This document shows positions 8,511-18,394 of a DNA stretch of 64,000 bases, in pieces. The translations under genes and the position numbers were made by a program. Where the stretch lies: NCBI GenBank assembly GCA_017744915.1, contig JAGIAH010000005.1, positions 218,139 to 282,138 of the forward strand, written 5' to 3'. The first letter of the stretch is position 1. Every line of letters begins with the position of its first letter. The stretch is from Agrobacterium tumefaciens. Its GTDB lineage: Bacteria > Pseudomonadota > Alphaproteobacteria > Rhizobiales > Rhizobiaceae. The notes under the pieces were generated by a model. The model saw nothing but the letters and a program-made list of their open reading frames with translations, was not told the DNA's origin and did not search any database.

Positions 8511-8993
8511 TCACATCCGCCGTCGCACGGTCGCCAGCGCGCCGCCGAAAGCCTTGGCGAAACTTTCCCTGTCATCCGGGTTGAGAAACGAGCCGATATC
8601 GGTTACCCGGCCTTCGCCCGTCACATGCATGGAAACGATGCCGATCTCCTCATGCCGTCTCACCCGGAAGCGCGCCCAAAAGGGATTGAAACGGTGTTCC
8701 ACCATGCGCCCGGTGGGAGAAAATTTGCGGATCGACAGGTTCGTGCGCGAAACGCTGACCTCTTCGCGCGCCTTCGCGGCGCGGTAATTGGCGCGGAAGG
8801 CGATATAAAGCAGCAGGAAATCCAGCCCGAAAAACAGGCCGACCGGCCAGGCGCCGGTGGCGAGGAAAAAGCCGCCATAAACAAGGCAGGCAAAGCCCGA
8901 AAAAAGCAGGAGCAGCCGGAAACCCCTTCTGCCAAGCGAACGGTGCGGAACGAGTTCCGCCGCGAAAATCGGCTGGTCGTTGAGCGTATCCAC
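8511..8993 (-). CDS. DUF2244 domain inner-membrane protein
   Basis: A 160-residue protein with two adjacent hydrophobic segments, at about residues 24-46 and 48-68, followed by a soluble C-terminal domain. This matches the DUF2244 family, which in rhizobia is commonly found divergent from endonuclease III. Conserved-looking features are NLSIRKFSPTGR and RFNPFWARF. Function is unknown. It is divergent from nth with only 37 bases between the start codons. Confidence 0.75.
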   Translation of the reverse strand: MDTLNDQPIFAAELVPHRSLGRRGFRLLLLFSGFACLVYGGFFLATGAWPVGLFFGLDFLLLYIAFRANYRAAKAREEVSVSRTNLSIRKFSPTGRMVEHRFNPFWARFRVRRHEEIGIVSMHVTGEGRVTDIGSFLNPDDRESFAKAFGGALATVRRRM

Positions 8994-9030
8994 GTTGCTT
9001 TCCTCAAGGCGGGCTGGCTATAGATAGTCC

Positions 9031-9813
9031 ATGACAGTCGCCAAGAAACGATCCAGCACCCAAACATTGAAAAAGTCAAATCCGGCATCCACGCGGAAGG
9101 CGGCGCGGGTGAAAACGGCTTATTCGAAGGACGAGCTCACCGAAATCTTCCGCCGTTTTTCCATTCAGCGGCCGGAACCGAAAGGCGAACTGGAACACAC
9201 CAATCCCTTCACCCTGCTGGTGGCCGTGGCGCTTTCCGCGCAGGCGACCGATGTTGGCGTGAACCGGGCGACAAGGGCACTGTTCAAGGTGGCCGATACG
9301 CCGGAAAAAATGCTGGCGCTCGGCGAGGAGCAGCTGATCGGCCACATCAAGACCATCGGCCTTTATCGCAACAAGGCGAAAAACGTCATCGCGCTATCGC
9401 AGATGCTGATCGACAATTTCGGCGGCGAGGTGCCGAAGACGCGCGAGGAACTGGTGACCCTGCCCGGCGTCGGCCGCAAGACGGCCAATGTGGTGATGTC
9501 GATGGCCTTCGGCGTGCCCACGCTCGCAGTGGATACACATGTGTTCCGCATTGCCAACCGGCTCTGTCTTGCACCGGGGAAAACCCCGGACGAGGTGGAA
9601 GACCGGCTGGTCCGCATCATTCCCGAGCAATATCTCTTCCACGCCCATCACTGGCTGATCCTGCACGGGCGTTATTGCTGCAAGGCGCGCAAGCCGGAAT
9701 GCGAACGCTGCGTGATCGCCGATATCTGCAAATCGCCGGAAAAGACCTTCGATATTCCGGCCCCGCTGATGGAATTACCCGCGCAACTGTTCGGTGCGGC
9801 CGGCGGCGAATGA
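9031..9813 (+). CDS. nth: Endonuclease III (DNA glycosylase/AP lyase)
   Basis: This base-excision repair enzyme removes oxidised pyrimidines and cleaves the resulting abasic site. It is 260 residues, with an N-terminal extension of about 30 basic residues relative to the 211-residue E. coli protein. The helix-hairpin-helix LPGVGRKTA contains the catalytic Lys150, and Asp168 lies in AVDTHVFR. The 4Fe-4S cluster ligands are Cys217-x6-Cys224-x2-Cys227-x5-Cys233. Its 3' end overlaps the convergent cysZ-like gene by 39 bases, which is unusual and could couple their expression through antisense pairing. Confidence 0.95.
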   Translation: MTVAKKRSSTQTLKKSNPASTRKAARVKTAYSKDELTEIFRRFSIQRPEPKGELEHTNPFTLLVAVALSAQATDVGVNRATRALFKVADTPEKMLALGEEQLIGHIKTIGLYRNKAKNVIALSQMLIDNFGGEVPKTREELVTLPGVGRKTANVVMSMAFGVPTLAVDTHVFRIANRLCLAPGKTPDEVEDRLVRIIPEQYLFHAHHWLILHGRYCCKARKPECERCVIADICKSPEKTFDIPAPLMELPAQLFGAAGGE

Positions 9814-10512
9814 CGGATCGCGCCGGCTGACGGCCTTGTGCAGATGCACCATCATCGAGGCGGCAAAAAGCGGCGTCAAAAGGTTGAGGAACGGCACCGC
9901 CAGGAAGGCCGCGATCACCAGCCCGGCCATGAAGACGGTGGTGCGGTGTTTTGAGCGGAATTGCCGGGCTTCCACGGGGGAGCGGAAACGCATCGCCGCG
10001 AATTCAAAGAATTCCCGGCCGAGCAGATAGCCGTTCACCAGAAAAAACGCGATGAGATTGATGCCCGGCACCAGAAGCAGCAACAGCGCGACGAGGTTGC
10101 CGGCAATGACGACACCGAAGAACTTGATGGACGACAGAACGGCCTCGCCGACCGGCATCGCCTTGCCCGGCAGATCGTTCGGATAGGTCTTTTTTTCAAC
10201 CACTTCCGCGACATCGTCGAGAAACAGGCCCGCAATGACGGCCGTGACCGGCGAAATGAGCAGCGCCAGCGCCAGGGCAAGCCCGATGCCGGCGAAAATG
10301 GCGAAGACGAAGGTCAGCCAGCCGGCCCAGTCTGGCACGCCGGGGATCAGCGTATCCACCCATGGCAGGGCGAAATAGATGAAGATGGAGCGGATGGCGA
10401 ACCACAGCGCCGCCAGCACGAGAAGCGTGAGCCCAAGAACCTTCCAGAACACCGAGCGGGTCTCGGCGGCAAAGAGATTGTGGAATGCAAGCCGCGCCGC
10501 ATCAAATATCAT
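9775..10512 (-). CDS. CysZ/EI24-like sulfate transporter family membrane protein
   Basis: A 245-residue polytopic membrane protein with about four to six hydrophobic helices, at roughly residues 25-48, 66-98, 130-165 and 190-222. The NGYLLGREFFEFAAMR motif is typical of the EI24/CysZ family. E. coli CysZ takes up sulfate for cysteine synthesis. Alphaproteobacterial members are annotated as sulfate transporter family proteins without direct proof. It is convergent with nth and their coding ends overlap by 39 bases. Confidence 0.8.
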   Translation of the reverse strand: MIFDAARLAFHNLFAAETRSVFWKVLGLTLLVLAALWFAIRSIFIYFALPWVDTLIPGVPDWAGWLTFVFAIFAGIGLALALALLISPVTAVIAGLFLDDVAEVVEKKTYPNDLPGKAMPVGEAVLSSIKFFGVVIAGNLVALLLLLVPGINLIAFFLVNGYLLGREFFEFAAMRFRSPVEARQFRSKHRTTVFMAGLVIAAFLAVPFLNLLTPLFAASMMVHLHKAVSRRDPSFAAGRTEQLRG

Positions 10513-10699
10513 TCGGAACTCCTCGACGCCTCTCGCGTTGAAACAACCTTACACGGCGAGAGATAGGCGCTGCCCACCCACTCTGCAAGACAGGTGGAAA
10601 ACGCCGAATTCCCGGATTTAAACCGCAGATGGAATTTCTCTTGAATAAAAGGTATCTCTAAAATATAATAATCCACCTATAAGAATTCGCATTCCGGTC

Positions 10700-10736
10700 C
10701 GGTGGAGGACAAGGCCGGAAAAGCTTTCCCCCACCG
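10700..10736. other. Imperfect inverted repeat upstream of the RpiR regulator
   Basis: CGGTGGAGGACAAG pairs imperfectly with CTTTCCCCCACCG. The 10513-10812 gap also holds an AT-rich tract at about 10625-10690 (containing TATAATAAT) that is a plausible promoter region. No gene is seen there. Confidence 0.35.
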
Positions 10737-10812
10737 TCAAATTGCGGTTCGCACGCTCGTCTGCGCGCGCGCATGCATCATCGTTCAATAAAGATAAAAG
10801 AATGAGGCGTTG

Positions 10813-11643
10813 GTGGAAAAGCTGCTGTTGAACCTTACGCGCGCCATGAAGGCGGGAACACCTTCCGAGCGCAAGATCGCTAAATATCTGATCGAGCATC
10901 TGGACGAATTGCCGTTCGAGACGGCGCAGACGCTGGCTGTGAAGCTCAGCCTCAGCCCGATGACGGTCGGCCGCTTCCTGCGGTCGCTGGGATACCGGCA
11001 ATTCAGCGATATCCGCGCCGATCTGCGCCATGCGGAAGAGGCGGCCGGCGTAGAACGCCCCGTAATGGCCGAGGGCGGCGAGCGCCATTCCAACCCGTTT
11101 TCGCAGCTCCTGTCGCAGCAAATTCAGGCGATCCAGACCGCTTTCGACATGACCAACCAGCCGATCTGGCGCCTTGCGATGAACGAGATCTCCACGGCGG
11201 GCGATGTTTTTCTGGCGACCTCTCCGGAGGGCCTCGATGCCGCGCGGCATTTTTACGGACGGCTTCTGGAATGCCGAAGCCACATTCACGACCTTGGCAG
11301 CGACAGTGCCGCCCATGTCGCCCTGTGGGATTCCGATCCCGCGCGCACCCTGCTCGTCATCATGGATTGTGGCGGCAACCTTTCGCCCCTGCAGCGCCTG
11401 TTGGCCATGGCCCGCAAGAGCGGTTACAGGACGCTTTTGATCACCACCCGTTTTTATGAATGGGGACCGGAAAGCGCCGATATCTGTCTTGCCATGCCGC
11501 AGGCCCAGAATGGCGGCCAGAGCCTGCTGCAACTCGTCTCGCTTCTGGAATTCACCCTGTGCGCCCTCAGCGCCGGTGCCGATGACAGCAGCAAGGCCAG
11601 GGCAAAAACCGTTGCCGCCCTGAAGCGCTCACTGCGCACCTGA
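10813..11643 (+). CDS. MurR/RpiR family transcriptional regulator
   Basis: A 276-residue regulator with an N-terminal RpiR-type helix-turn-helix at about residues 1-77. It contains SERKIAKYLIEHLDELP and LSLSPMTVGRFLRSLGY. A SIS sugar-isomerase-like domain follows at about residues 110-245, with ATSPEGLDAARHFYGRL. RpiR proteins sense sugar phosphates. No ATG is in frame; GTG 10813 is favoured because GAGG lies five bases upstream, although TTG 10810 is possible. It points away from the CysZ-like gene and toward the kinase-terminated polyol operon on the other strand; its targets are unknown. Confidence 0.82.
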   Translation: MEKLLLNLTRAMKAGTPSERKIAKYLIEHLDELPFETAQTLAVKLSLSPMTVGRFLRSLGYRQFSDIRADLRHAEEAAGVERPVMAEGGERHSNPFSQLLSQQIQAIQTAFDMTNQPIWRLAMNEISTAGDVFLATSPEGLDAARHFYGRLLECRSHIHDLGSDSAAHVALWDSDPARTLLVIMDCGGNLSPLQRLLAMARKSGYRTLLITTRFYEWGPESADICLAMPQAQNGGQSLLQLVSLLEFTLCALSAGADDSSKARAKTVAALKRSLRT

Positions 11644-11689
11644 CGGGCAACGCTCAAAGGAGGGCAGGACACGGATAGGACGACATCAG

Positions 11690-11820
11690 CCTGTTTCTTC
11701 TCTCCGCCGGGGAGAAGGTCGCGGCAGCGAGATGAAGGGCAAGGATAACAATAAAAGGAAAGCCAGCCCCCTCATCCGGCCCCTCGGGCCACCTTCTCCC
11801 CGGCGGGGAGAAGAAACAGG
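11690..11820. repeat. RIME-like palindromic element, family 1 (copy 1)
   Basis: The element is bounded by perfect inverted ends CCTGTTTCTTCT / AGAAGAAACAGG. It has internal CCGCCGGGGAGAAGGT arms and the segment CCCCCTCATCCGGCCC. Similar elements occur at 21981-22104 and 36797-36926, with a half copy at 35701-35757. This pattern matches my recollection of Rhizobium intergenic mosaic elements (RIME1). Here it separates the convergent RpiR gene and polyol operon. Confidence 0.8.
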
Positions 11821-11865
11821 CGGAACCCGTCCGGCATATTTCGGCCTTGCTATCTTCCTTGAAAG

Positions 11866-13440
11866 TTAAAGGCTTTCCAGTTCCTGGCGATGCCGGTACA
11901 TGGCGAGAAAACGGCGGTAGTCCCGCTCATAACGGGCTCTAAGCGCCGGATTACCGGATATTTCCGCATTGCCCGGATACATGGCGGCCCCCGCCGCCGC
12001 GAGGTTCGCATGCACGCCGCCCGCCGTTGCCGCCGTCATTGCCGTGCCGAGAAGCACGGCGTCGGCGGTGGCCGGAACCACGATGCGCTTGCCCGTCACG
12101 TCGGCGTAAAGTTCCATCAGCAGCGGGTTCTTCACATGCCCGCCGGTGACATGCAGGCTTTCCACCGCATAACCGAAGCGCTCCATGGCATCGAGCACAT
12201 GGCGCGCGCCGAGCGCTATCGCCACGGCGGTGCGCCAGTAGAGACGGCAGAGGCTGTCGAAAGACGTGTCCAACGTCAGGCCGCTGATGACGCCGACCGC
12301 GTGCGGATCGGCCAGCGGCGAACGGTTGCCGTGAAAATCCGGCAGCACATGCAGCCGCTCGGCGAAGGCCTCGCCCTCGAGCGCGCGCAATTCGCTGACC
12401 CGGGCAACGATGCGGGCATGCAGCGCCATATCCGGCTCGCCGCCCGCCGCATGCATGCGCACGATATGATCGAGCAGCGCGCCGGTGGCCGATTGCCCGC
12501 CTTCCACCAGCCAGTGGCCGGGTAGAATGGCCTGCCAATAGGGCCCCCAGAGGCTGTGACCCGGCATCTGCCGCGGCGACATGGCGACAAGGCAGCTCGA
12601 TGTGCCGGCGATCAGCGCCACATGCCGGCCGACATCGCCCGACAGGCAGCCGCCCAGCGCCCCAAGCGCGCCGGCATAGGCATCGATCATGCCCGCCGCC
12701 ACCTGGCAGCCGGTGTCGAGGCCGAGTTCGGCCGCGGCTTCGGGTGAAAGCGGACCGATGCTTCCCCCCGGCATCACGGTGGTTTCGGGCAGCCCTGCCC
12801 GTTCCTTCAGATCACCAAGGCCGGCCAGTTCCAGATAATCCGCCTGCCAGCCGGGATTTTCCTGCGCCAGAAAATTCCACTTCGCCGTCTGCGTGCAATT
12901 GGAGCGCTGCGCCGAACCGGTCGCCTTCCATGTCAGGAAATCCGCGAGATCGAAGGCGAAGGACATGCGCGCCCAGCTTTGAGGCATATGCGCCTTCAGC
13001 CACATCAGCTTCGGCATCTGCATTTCCGGCGAAACACTGTCGCCGGCGAAATCGAGAACGCGGTGGCCGGATGCCGTCAGCCGGTCGGCCTCGTTTATCG
13101 CCCGGTGGTCGAGCCAGACGATGGTGTCGAAGCGATCCTGTCCCGTCATGGAGACAGAAACCGGCTCTCCCTGCGCGTCACGAATGACAAGCGAGCAGGT
13201 GGCATCGAAACCGATGGCGGCGATGCTTTGCGGCGGAACGCCGGCATCGGCAAGCGCCGCCTTCACGGCGATACAGACGGCATTCCATATATCGGTGGAA
13301 TCATGCTCGGCGTGGTTTTCACGCGGCCGCTGCATGAGGATGGGATGGGTGGAGCGGGCGAGAAGCCGGCCGGCCGGATCGAAAATCCCGGCCCGCGCAC
13401 TGGCCGTGCCGACATCGACAGCGACGAGATTTTGACGCAT
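11866..13440 (-). CDS. FGGY-family carbohydrate kinase (pentulose kinase-like)
   Basis: A 524-residue sugar kinase with the two-domain FGGY fold. The N-terminal phosphate-binding motif DVGTASARAG starts at Asp9. Later landmarks are DATCSLV, WLDHRA, the substrate-side GxxDAYAGALGA region and a C-terminal VTGGHVKNPLLMELYADVTG. The sequence fits the ribulokinase / D-ribulose kinase branch better than glycerol or xylulose kinases. As the last gene of the smo/mtlK operon it may phosphorylate the ketose produced by the dehydrogenases (for example D-ribulose or D-xylulose from ribitol or arabitol). ATG 13440 was chosen over a TTG one codon upstream. A ribulose substrate is inference. Confidence 0.82.
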   Translation of the reverse strand: MRQNLVAVDVGTASARAGIFDPAGRLLARSTHPILMQRPRENHAEHDSTDIWNAVCIAVKAALADAGVPPQSIAAIGFDATCSLVIRDAQGEPVSVSMTGQDRFDTIVWLDHRAINEADRLTASGHRVLDFAGDSVSPEMQMPKLMWLKAHMPQSWARMSFAFDLADFLTWKATGSAQRSNCTQTAKWNFLAQENPGWQADYLELAGLGDLKERAGLPETTVMPGGSIGPLSPEAAAELGLDTGCQVAAGMIDAYAGALGALGGCLSGDVGRHVALIAGTSSCLVAMSPRQMPGHSLWGPYWQAILPGHWLVEGGQSATGALLDHIVRMHAAGGEPDMALHARIVARVSELRALEGEAFAERLHVLPDFHGNRSPLADPHAVGVISGLTLDTSFDSLCRLYWRTAVAIALGARHVLDAMERFGYAVESLHVTGGHVKNPLLMELYADVTGKRIVVPATADAVLLGTAMTAATAGGVHANLAAAGAAMYPGNAEISGNPALRARYERDYRRFLAMYRHRQELESL

Positions 13441-13503
13441 CAAGACTTCAATTCCATCCCTTGCGCAACGACCCGACGACGACGGCGGCAGGCAAGCTCA
13501 AGC

Positions 13504-14223
13504 TCAGCCCGCGTCACGTTGCACTTGGTCGTCAAAACCGCCCTTCCCCACATAATTGCCGACAAGTTGGACCAAATCCGGCATCGCGTCAAACACGGCA
13601 TCAGCCCCGAGCCCGGCGATCTTCTCGCGGAATGCGGGAAAGCGCGCATGCGAACCACCGGTAAAGGCAAAAACGCCCATGCCGGCCGCCTTTGCGGCGG
13701 CAATGCCCGCCGGGCTGTCCTCGATCACGATGCAGTGACGCGGTTCGGCACCCATTTCGCGCGCCGCATGCAGGAAAAGATCGGGTGCCGGCTTGCCGTT
13801 CCTGACCATGGTTGCGCTGAAGACATGCGGCTCGAACCGCTCGATCAGGCCGGTCAGCCCCAGCGAATATCGGATGCGCTCCGGCTGGCTGGAAGACGCC
13901 ACGCAGCGCCGGAGAGCCTTCAGCCGGTCCAGCGTTTCGGCAATGCCCTCGATCGGGCGCAGCTCGGTGCGGAAACGCTCGAACAGCGTCGCGCGCATAT
14001 GGTCGAGAAAATCGATGTCGGTCTCGACACCGTAATCGTCAAACAGCGTCGCCGTCATGCTGGCGACGCTGCGGCCGAGAAAGCGCTCATAGGCTTCCTC
14101 CTCTCCCATCGTCACGCCGAGATGGGAGAGCATGTCGAGAAGCACCGCGATCGAGACCGGCTCGCTGTCGACGAGAACGCCGTCGCAATCGAAAATCAGC
14201 AATGGTCCCGTCGGGTCTTCCAT
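13504..14223 (-). CDS. HAD-superfamily hydrolase (sugar phosphatase / phosphoglucomutase-like)
   Basis: A 239-residue HAD phosphatase of the beta-PGM/Gph type. The nucleophile and acid are Asp12 and Asp14 in IFDCDGVLVDSE. The second motif Ser lies in VASSSQPER, and the third motif residues are the Lys in RNGKPAPDLFLHAA and the VIEDSPAGIAAA acidic pair. A cap domain covers about residues 20-90. The start ATG 14223 lies seven bases after the mtlK stop; an upstream ATG at 14253 would overlap mtlK. In this operon it may remove phosphate from a dead-end sugar phosphate. The substrate is unknown. Confidence 0.8.
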   Translation of the reverse strand: MEDPTGPLLIFDCDGVLVDSEPVSIAVLLDMLSHLGVTMGEEEAYERFLGRSVASMTATLFDDYGVETDIDFLDHMRATLFERFRTELRPIEGIAETLDRLKALRRCVASSSQPERIRYSLGLTGLIERFEPHVFSATMVRNGKPAPDLFLHAAREMGAEPRHCIVIEDSPAGIAAAKAAGMGVFAFTGGSHARFPAFREKIAGLGADAVFDAMPDLVQLVGNYVGKGGFDDQVQRDAG

Positions 14224-14230
14224 CTCGTGG

Positions 14231-15715
14231 TCACTTTTCGGCCAGCTTGTCATCCAGATAAAGCTGCAAGGTCTTCGCCGTGCCTTCTTGCCACAGCGTC
14301 TTCAGTGCATGGGCGAAGCGTTTACGGAAAAGCTCCGATTCGGCAACTGCCCCGAAGATATCGTCAAGCGCAAGGAAGGCCATCGGATCGTCCTTGGCCT
14401 TGATGGCCGCCGCCTGCAGGCGTTCGGCGCTGGCATCGTTGAAGGTGATTTCCTTGCCGCTGTCCGAAGTGCCATAAAAATAGCGGCACCACAGCGCCGG
14501 TACCAGCGAAAGCCCGATAATATCCTCACCGCGCGCCAACCGGTCGGCGGTGGAAGGCAGGATGAATTTCGGCTGGCGGTTGGAACCGTCCTGCGCCAGA
14601 CGCGGTATCGTGTCGCCGATCTTCGGATTGAGGAAACGCCGCTCGATCAACGTGAAATAATCGTTGAGATCGGTATCGGGAACCGGGGGAATGACAGGAA
14701 TGATCTCGTCCTTCTCGAGCTTTGCCAGGAACGCCCGGATCAGCGGATGTTCCATCGCCTCATGCACGAAATGAATGTCGAGCAGCGCCGCCGGATAAGC
14801 GATGGCCGCATGCCCGCCATTGAGGATGCGGATTTTCATGTGTTCGTAAGGCGCAACATCCTTCACGAACTGCACACCCGCCTTTTCGAGCGCGGGCCGG
14901 CCGGCGGGGAAATTATCCTCCATCACCCATTGCTTGAATTCCTCGCAGAAGACCGGCCAATTGTCATCGATGCCGAAATCGTCGCGGGCGATGTTGCGTT
15001 CGCGCTCGCCGGTGGCGGGCGTGATGCGGTCCACCATGGAATTGGGGAAAGCGACGTTTGCACCGATCCAGTCGGCAAAGGCCGGATCGGAGAGCGCCGC
15101 AAGCCCAACCACCGCATTTTTCGTGACCTTGCCATTATGCGGAATGTTGTCGCAGGACATGACGGTGAAGGGGGAAAGCCCCCTGTCGCGTCGCGCCTTC
15201 AGCCCGGCGACGATCAGGCCGAAGACGGTTTTCGGCTGCGCCGGATGTTTCCCGTCCTCGGCAATCGCCGGGTGCTGCGGATTGAAGGAGCCGGAAGCGT
15301 CGATGAAATAACCGCCTTCGGTAATCGTCATCGAGACGATGCGGATTCTCGGATCGGCGAGCGTGTCGACAATGCGCTGTGTGTCGCCGACCATCAGAAT
15401 ATCAATCATCGGCCCGGTGACACGCGCACCGGTGCGGTTATTGTCCTGCTCCACCACCGTCGTCAGGAAATCCTGCGCGGCGAGCTTTTCCCGCATCACC
15501 GCATCGGAAGGCAAAACACCGGCGCCGATGATGGCGAAGTCATGATCCTTGCCCGTGTTGAACAGGTCATCCAGATAGACCGCCTGATGGGCACGGTGGA
15601 AATTGCCGACACCGAAATGCACGATGCCGGCGGAGAGATCGTCGCGGGAATAGGCCGGAACCGCCGCGGTTTTTCTGGCGTCGTCAAGCGTTGCGAGGGA
15701 GAGTTTGCATGTCAT
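14231..15715 (-). CDS. mtlK: Mannitol/arabitol 2-dehydrogenase
   Basis: A 494-residue polyol-specific long-chain dehydrogenase that oxidises D-mannitol to D-fructose; family members also act on D-arabitol and D-sorbitol. The nucleotide-binding segment is VHFGVGNFHRAH at residues 32-43. The catalytic signature Lys294-x4-Asn299-x2-His302 (MKIRILNGGH) matches the Pseudomonas fluorescens enzyme within one residue. The length is the usual one. It follows smoS by 58 bases and precedes the HAD gene by 7, so it belongs to the polyol operon. Confidence 0.93.
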   Translation of the reverse strand: MTCKLSLATLDDARKTAAVPAYSRDDLSAGIVHFGVGNFHRAHQAVYLDDLFNTGKDHDFAIIGAGVLPSDAVMREKLAAQDFLTTVVEQDNNRTGARVTGPMIDILMVGDTQRIVDTLADPRIRIVSMTITEGGYFIDASGSFNPQHPAIAEDGKHPAQPKTVFGLIVAGLKARRDRGLSPFTVMSCDNIPHNGKVTKNAVVGLAALSDPAFADWIGANVAFPNSMVDRITPATGERERNIARDDFGIDDNWPVFCEEFKQWVMEDNFPAGRPALEKAGVQFVKDVAPYEHMKIRILNGGHAAIAYPAALLDIHFVHEAMEHPLIRAFLAKLEKDEIIPVIPPVPDTDLNDYFTLIERRFLNPKIGDTIPRLAQDGSNRQPKFILPSTADRLARGEDIIGLSLVPALWCRYFYGTSDSGKEITFNDASAERLQAAAIKAKDDPMAFLALDDIFGAVAESELFRKRFAHALKTLWQEGTAKTLQLYLDDKLAEK

Positions 15716-15773
15716 GTCACGATCCTCGAAAGGGAAACGTTGTTCGTGCCGGTCACCGGGAAAGTCCCGGGGA

Positions 15774-16546
15774 TCAGCTCATCCAGTTGCCGCCGTCGAC
15801 ATTATAGGTCTGGGCGACGATGTATTCGGCTTCAGCCGAGGCAAGGAAGATCGCCATGCCGGTCAGGTCCTCGGCACGGCCCATGCGGCCGAAGGGTACG
15901 GCCTCTCCGACCAGCTGCTTCTTTTCACCGGCGGGGCGGTTTTCATATTTCGCAAACAGCGCATCCACGCCGTCCCAGTGCTCACCATCGACCACGCCCG
16001 GCGCAATCGCATTGACGTTGATGCCGTGTTTGATGAGATCAAGCCCGGCCGATTGCGTGAGGCTGATGACGGCGGCCTTGGTGGCGCAATAAACCGCCAC
16101 CAGGGCCTCGCCGCGCCGGCCCGCCTGGCTTGCCATGTTGATGATCTTGCCGCCTTTTCCCCGAGCGATCATTGTTTTTGCGGCAGCCTGCATCATGAAC
16201 AGCGTGCCCGACACGTTGATCGAAAACAGCCGCTCGTAGCTCTCGCGTTTGATCTCGACAATCGGTGCGAGGTCAAAGAGCGCGGCATTGTTGATGAGGA
16301 TATCGAGTCCGCCGGTCTGGCCTTCCACCGTGCGGATGGCGGTATCGATGGAATGCTGTTTGGTCACGTCGAGTTCGACGGCATAGGCGTTCTCGCCAAT
16401 CTCGCGGGCAGTCTTGCTGGCGCGCTCGAAATCGATATCGGCAATGGCGACCGTTGCACCCTCGCGCAGATAGGCTTCGGCGAAGGCGCGGCCGATGCCA
16501 CGCGCCGAACCGGTAATCAGCGCGGATTTACCTTCCAGTCTCCCCG

Positions 16547-16550
<4 letters not shown>
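15774..16550 (-). CDS. smoS: Sorbitol dehydrogenase, SDR family
   Basis: A 258-residue classical SDR with TGSARGIG at residues 13-20, Asp38-Asp40 (ADID) indicating NAD, NNAA at 87-90 and the catalytic Ser141, Tyr154 and Lys158. It is close to the Rhodobacter and rhizobial sorbitol (galactitol) dehydrogenases that convert D-glucitol to D-fructose. The C-terminal NVDGGNWMS is typical. Its ATG overlaps the smoK stop by four bases. Together with mtlK it supplies the two oxidations expected of an imported hexitol pool. Confidence 0.9.
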
Positions 16551-17545
<995 letters not shown>

Positions 17546-17557
17546 GTTTGTCGTTCC

Positions 17558-18382
17558 TTATTTCACGGCGCCAAAGGTCAGGCCACGCACGAGTTGTTTC
17601 TGCGAGAACCAGCCGATGACAAGAATGGGGGCGATCGCCATCATCGAGGCGGCCGAGAGTTTTGCCCAGAACAGCCCCTGCGGCGAGGAGAAGGAGGCGA
17701 TGAAGGCCGTCAACGGCGCGGCATTGGTGGTCGTCAGCCGGATGGTCCAGAAGGCTTCGTTCCAGGCGAGGATGACGTTCAAGAGCAGCGTCGAGGCAAT
17801 GCCCGGCACCGCCATTGGTGTGAGCACATGCACGATCTCGTTCCACAGCGAGGCGCCATCCATGCGGGCGGCTTCCAGAATCTCGCCGGGGATTTCCCGG
17901 AAGTAAGTGTAGAGCATCCAGATAACGATTGGCAGGTTGATGAAGGTGAGCATGACGGTGAGGCCAATGCGGGTATCGAGCAGGCCGGCATTGCGGAAGA
18001 TCAGGTAGATCGGCACCAGCACGGCGACGGCCGGCATCATCTTGGTGGAGAGCATCCACATCAGAATGTCCTTGGTGCGCTTGGTTGGCGAGAACGCCAT
18101 CGCCCAGGCGGCGGGAATGGCGATGATGAGCGCAATGATCGTCGAGCCGAGCGACAGCACCACCGAGTTCATGAACGGCTTGAAGTAATCGCGCTGGGTC
18201 TGGACCGTCACGTAATTCTCAAACGTGCCCGAGGGAAGGAGGCTGAAGCCGGCGATTGCTTCCGGCTCGGTCTTGAGCGAGGTGAGGAAGGCATAGAGGA
18301 TCGGGAAGAACAGCAACAGCGCCACGGCCCATGCCGCGATGGAAAAGCCGATCTTCGCACGTGTGGTTGTCTTGCGGGCCAT
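17558..18382 (-). CDS. smoG: Polyol ABC transporter permease
   Basis: A 274-residue MalG-type permease with six predicted membrane helices and the EAA loop in EAARMDGASLWNEIVHVLTPMAVPG, the site of contact with the ATPase. The order and spacing (12 bases on either side) fit smoF-smoG-smoK. Confidence 0.92.
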   Translation of the reverse strand: MARKTTTRAKIGFSIAAWAVALLLFFPILYAFLTSLKTEPEAIAGFSLLPSGTFENYVTVQTQRDYFKPFMNSVVLSLGSTIIALIIAIPAAWAMAFSPTKRTKDILMWMLSTKMMPAVAVLVPIYLIFRNAGLLDTRIGLTVMLTFINLPIVIWMLYTYFREIPGEILEAARMDGASLWNEIVHVLTPMAVPGIASTLLLNVILAWNEAFWTIRLTTTNAAPLTAFIASFSSPQGLFWAKLSAASMMAIAPILVIGWFSQKQLVRGLTFGAVK

Positions 18383-18394
18383 GATGTTTCCCCT

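Noticed and set aside
10618..11532. Minus-strand open frame of 304 codons opposite the RpiR gene
   Set aside because: It is the complement of a clear RpiR regulator with conserved helix-turn-helix and SIS domains; the minus frame has no family features.
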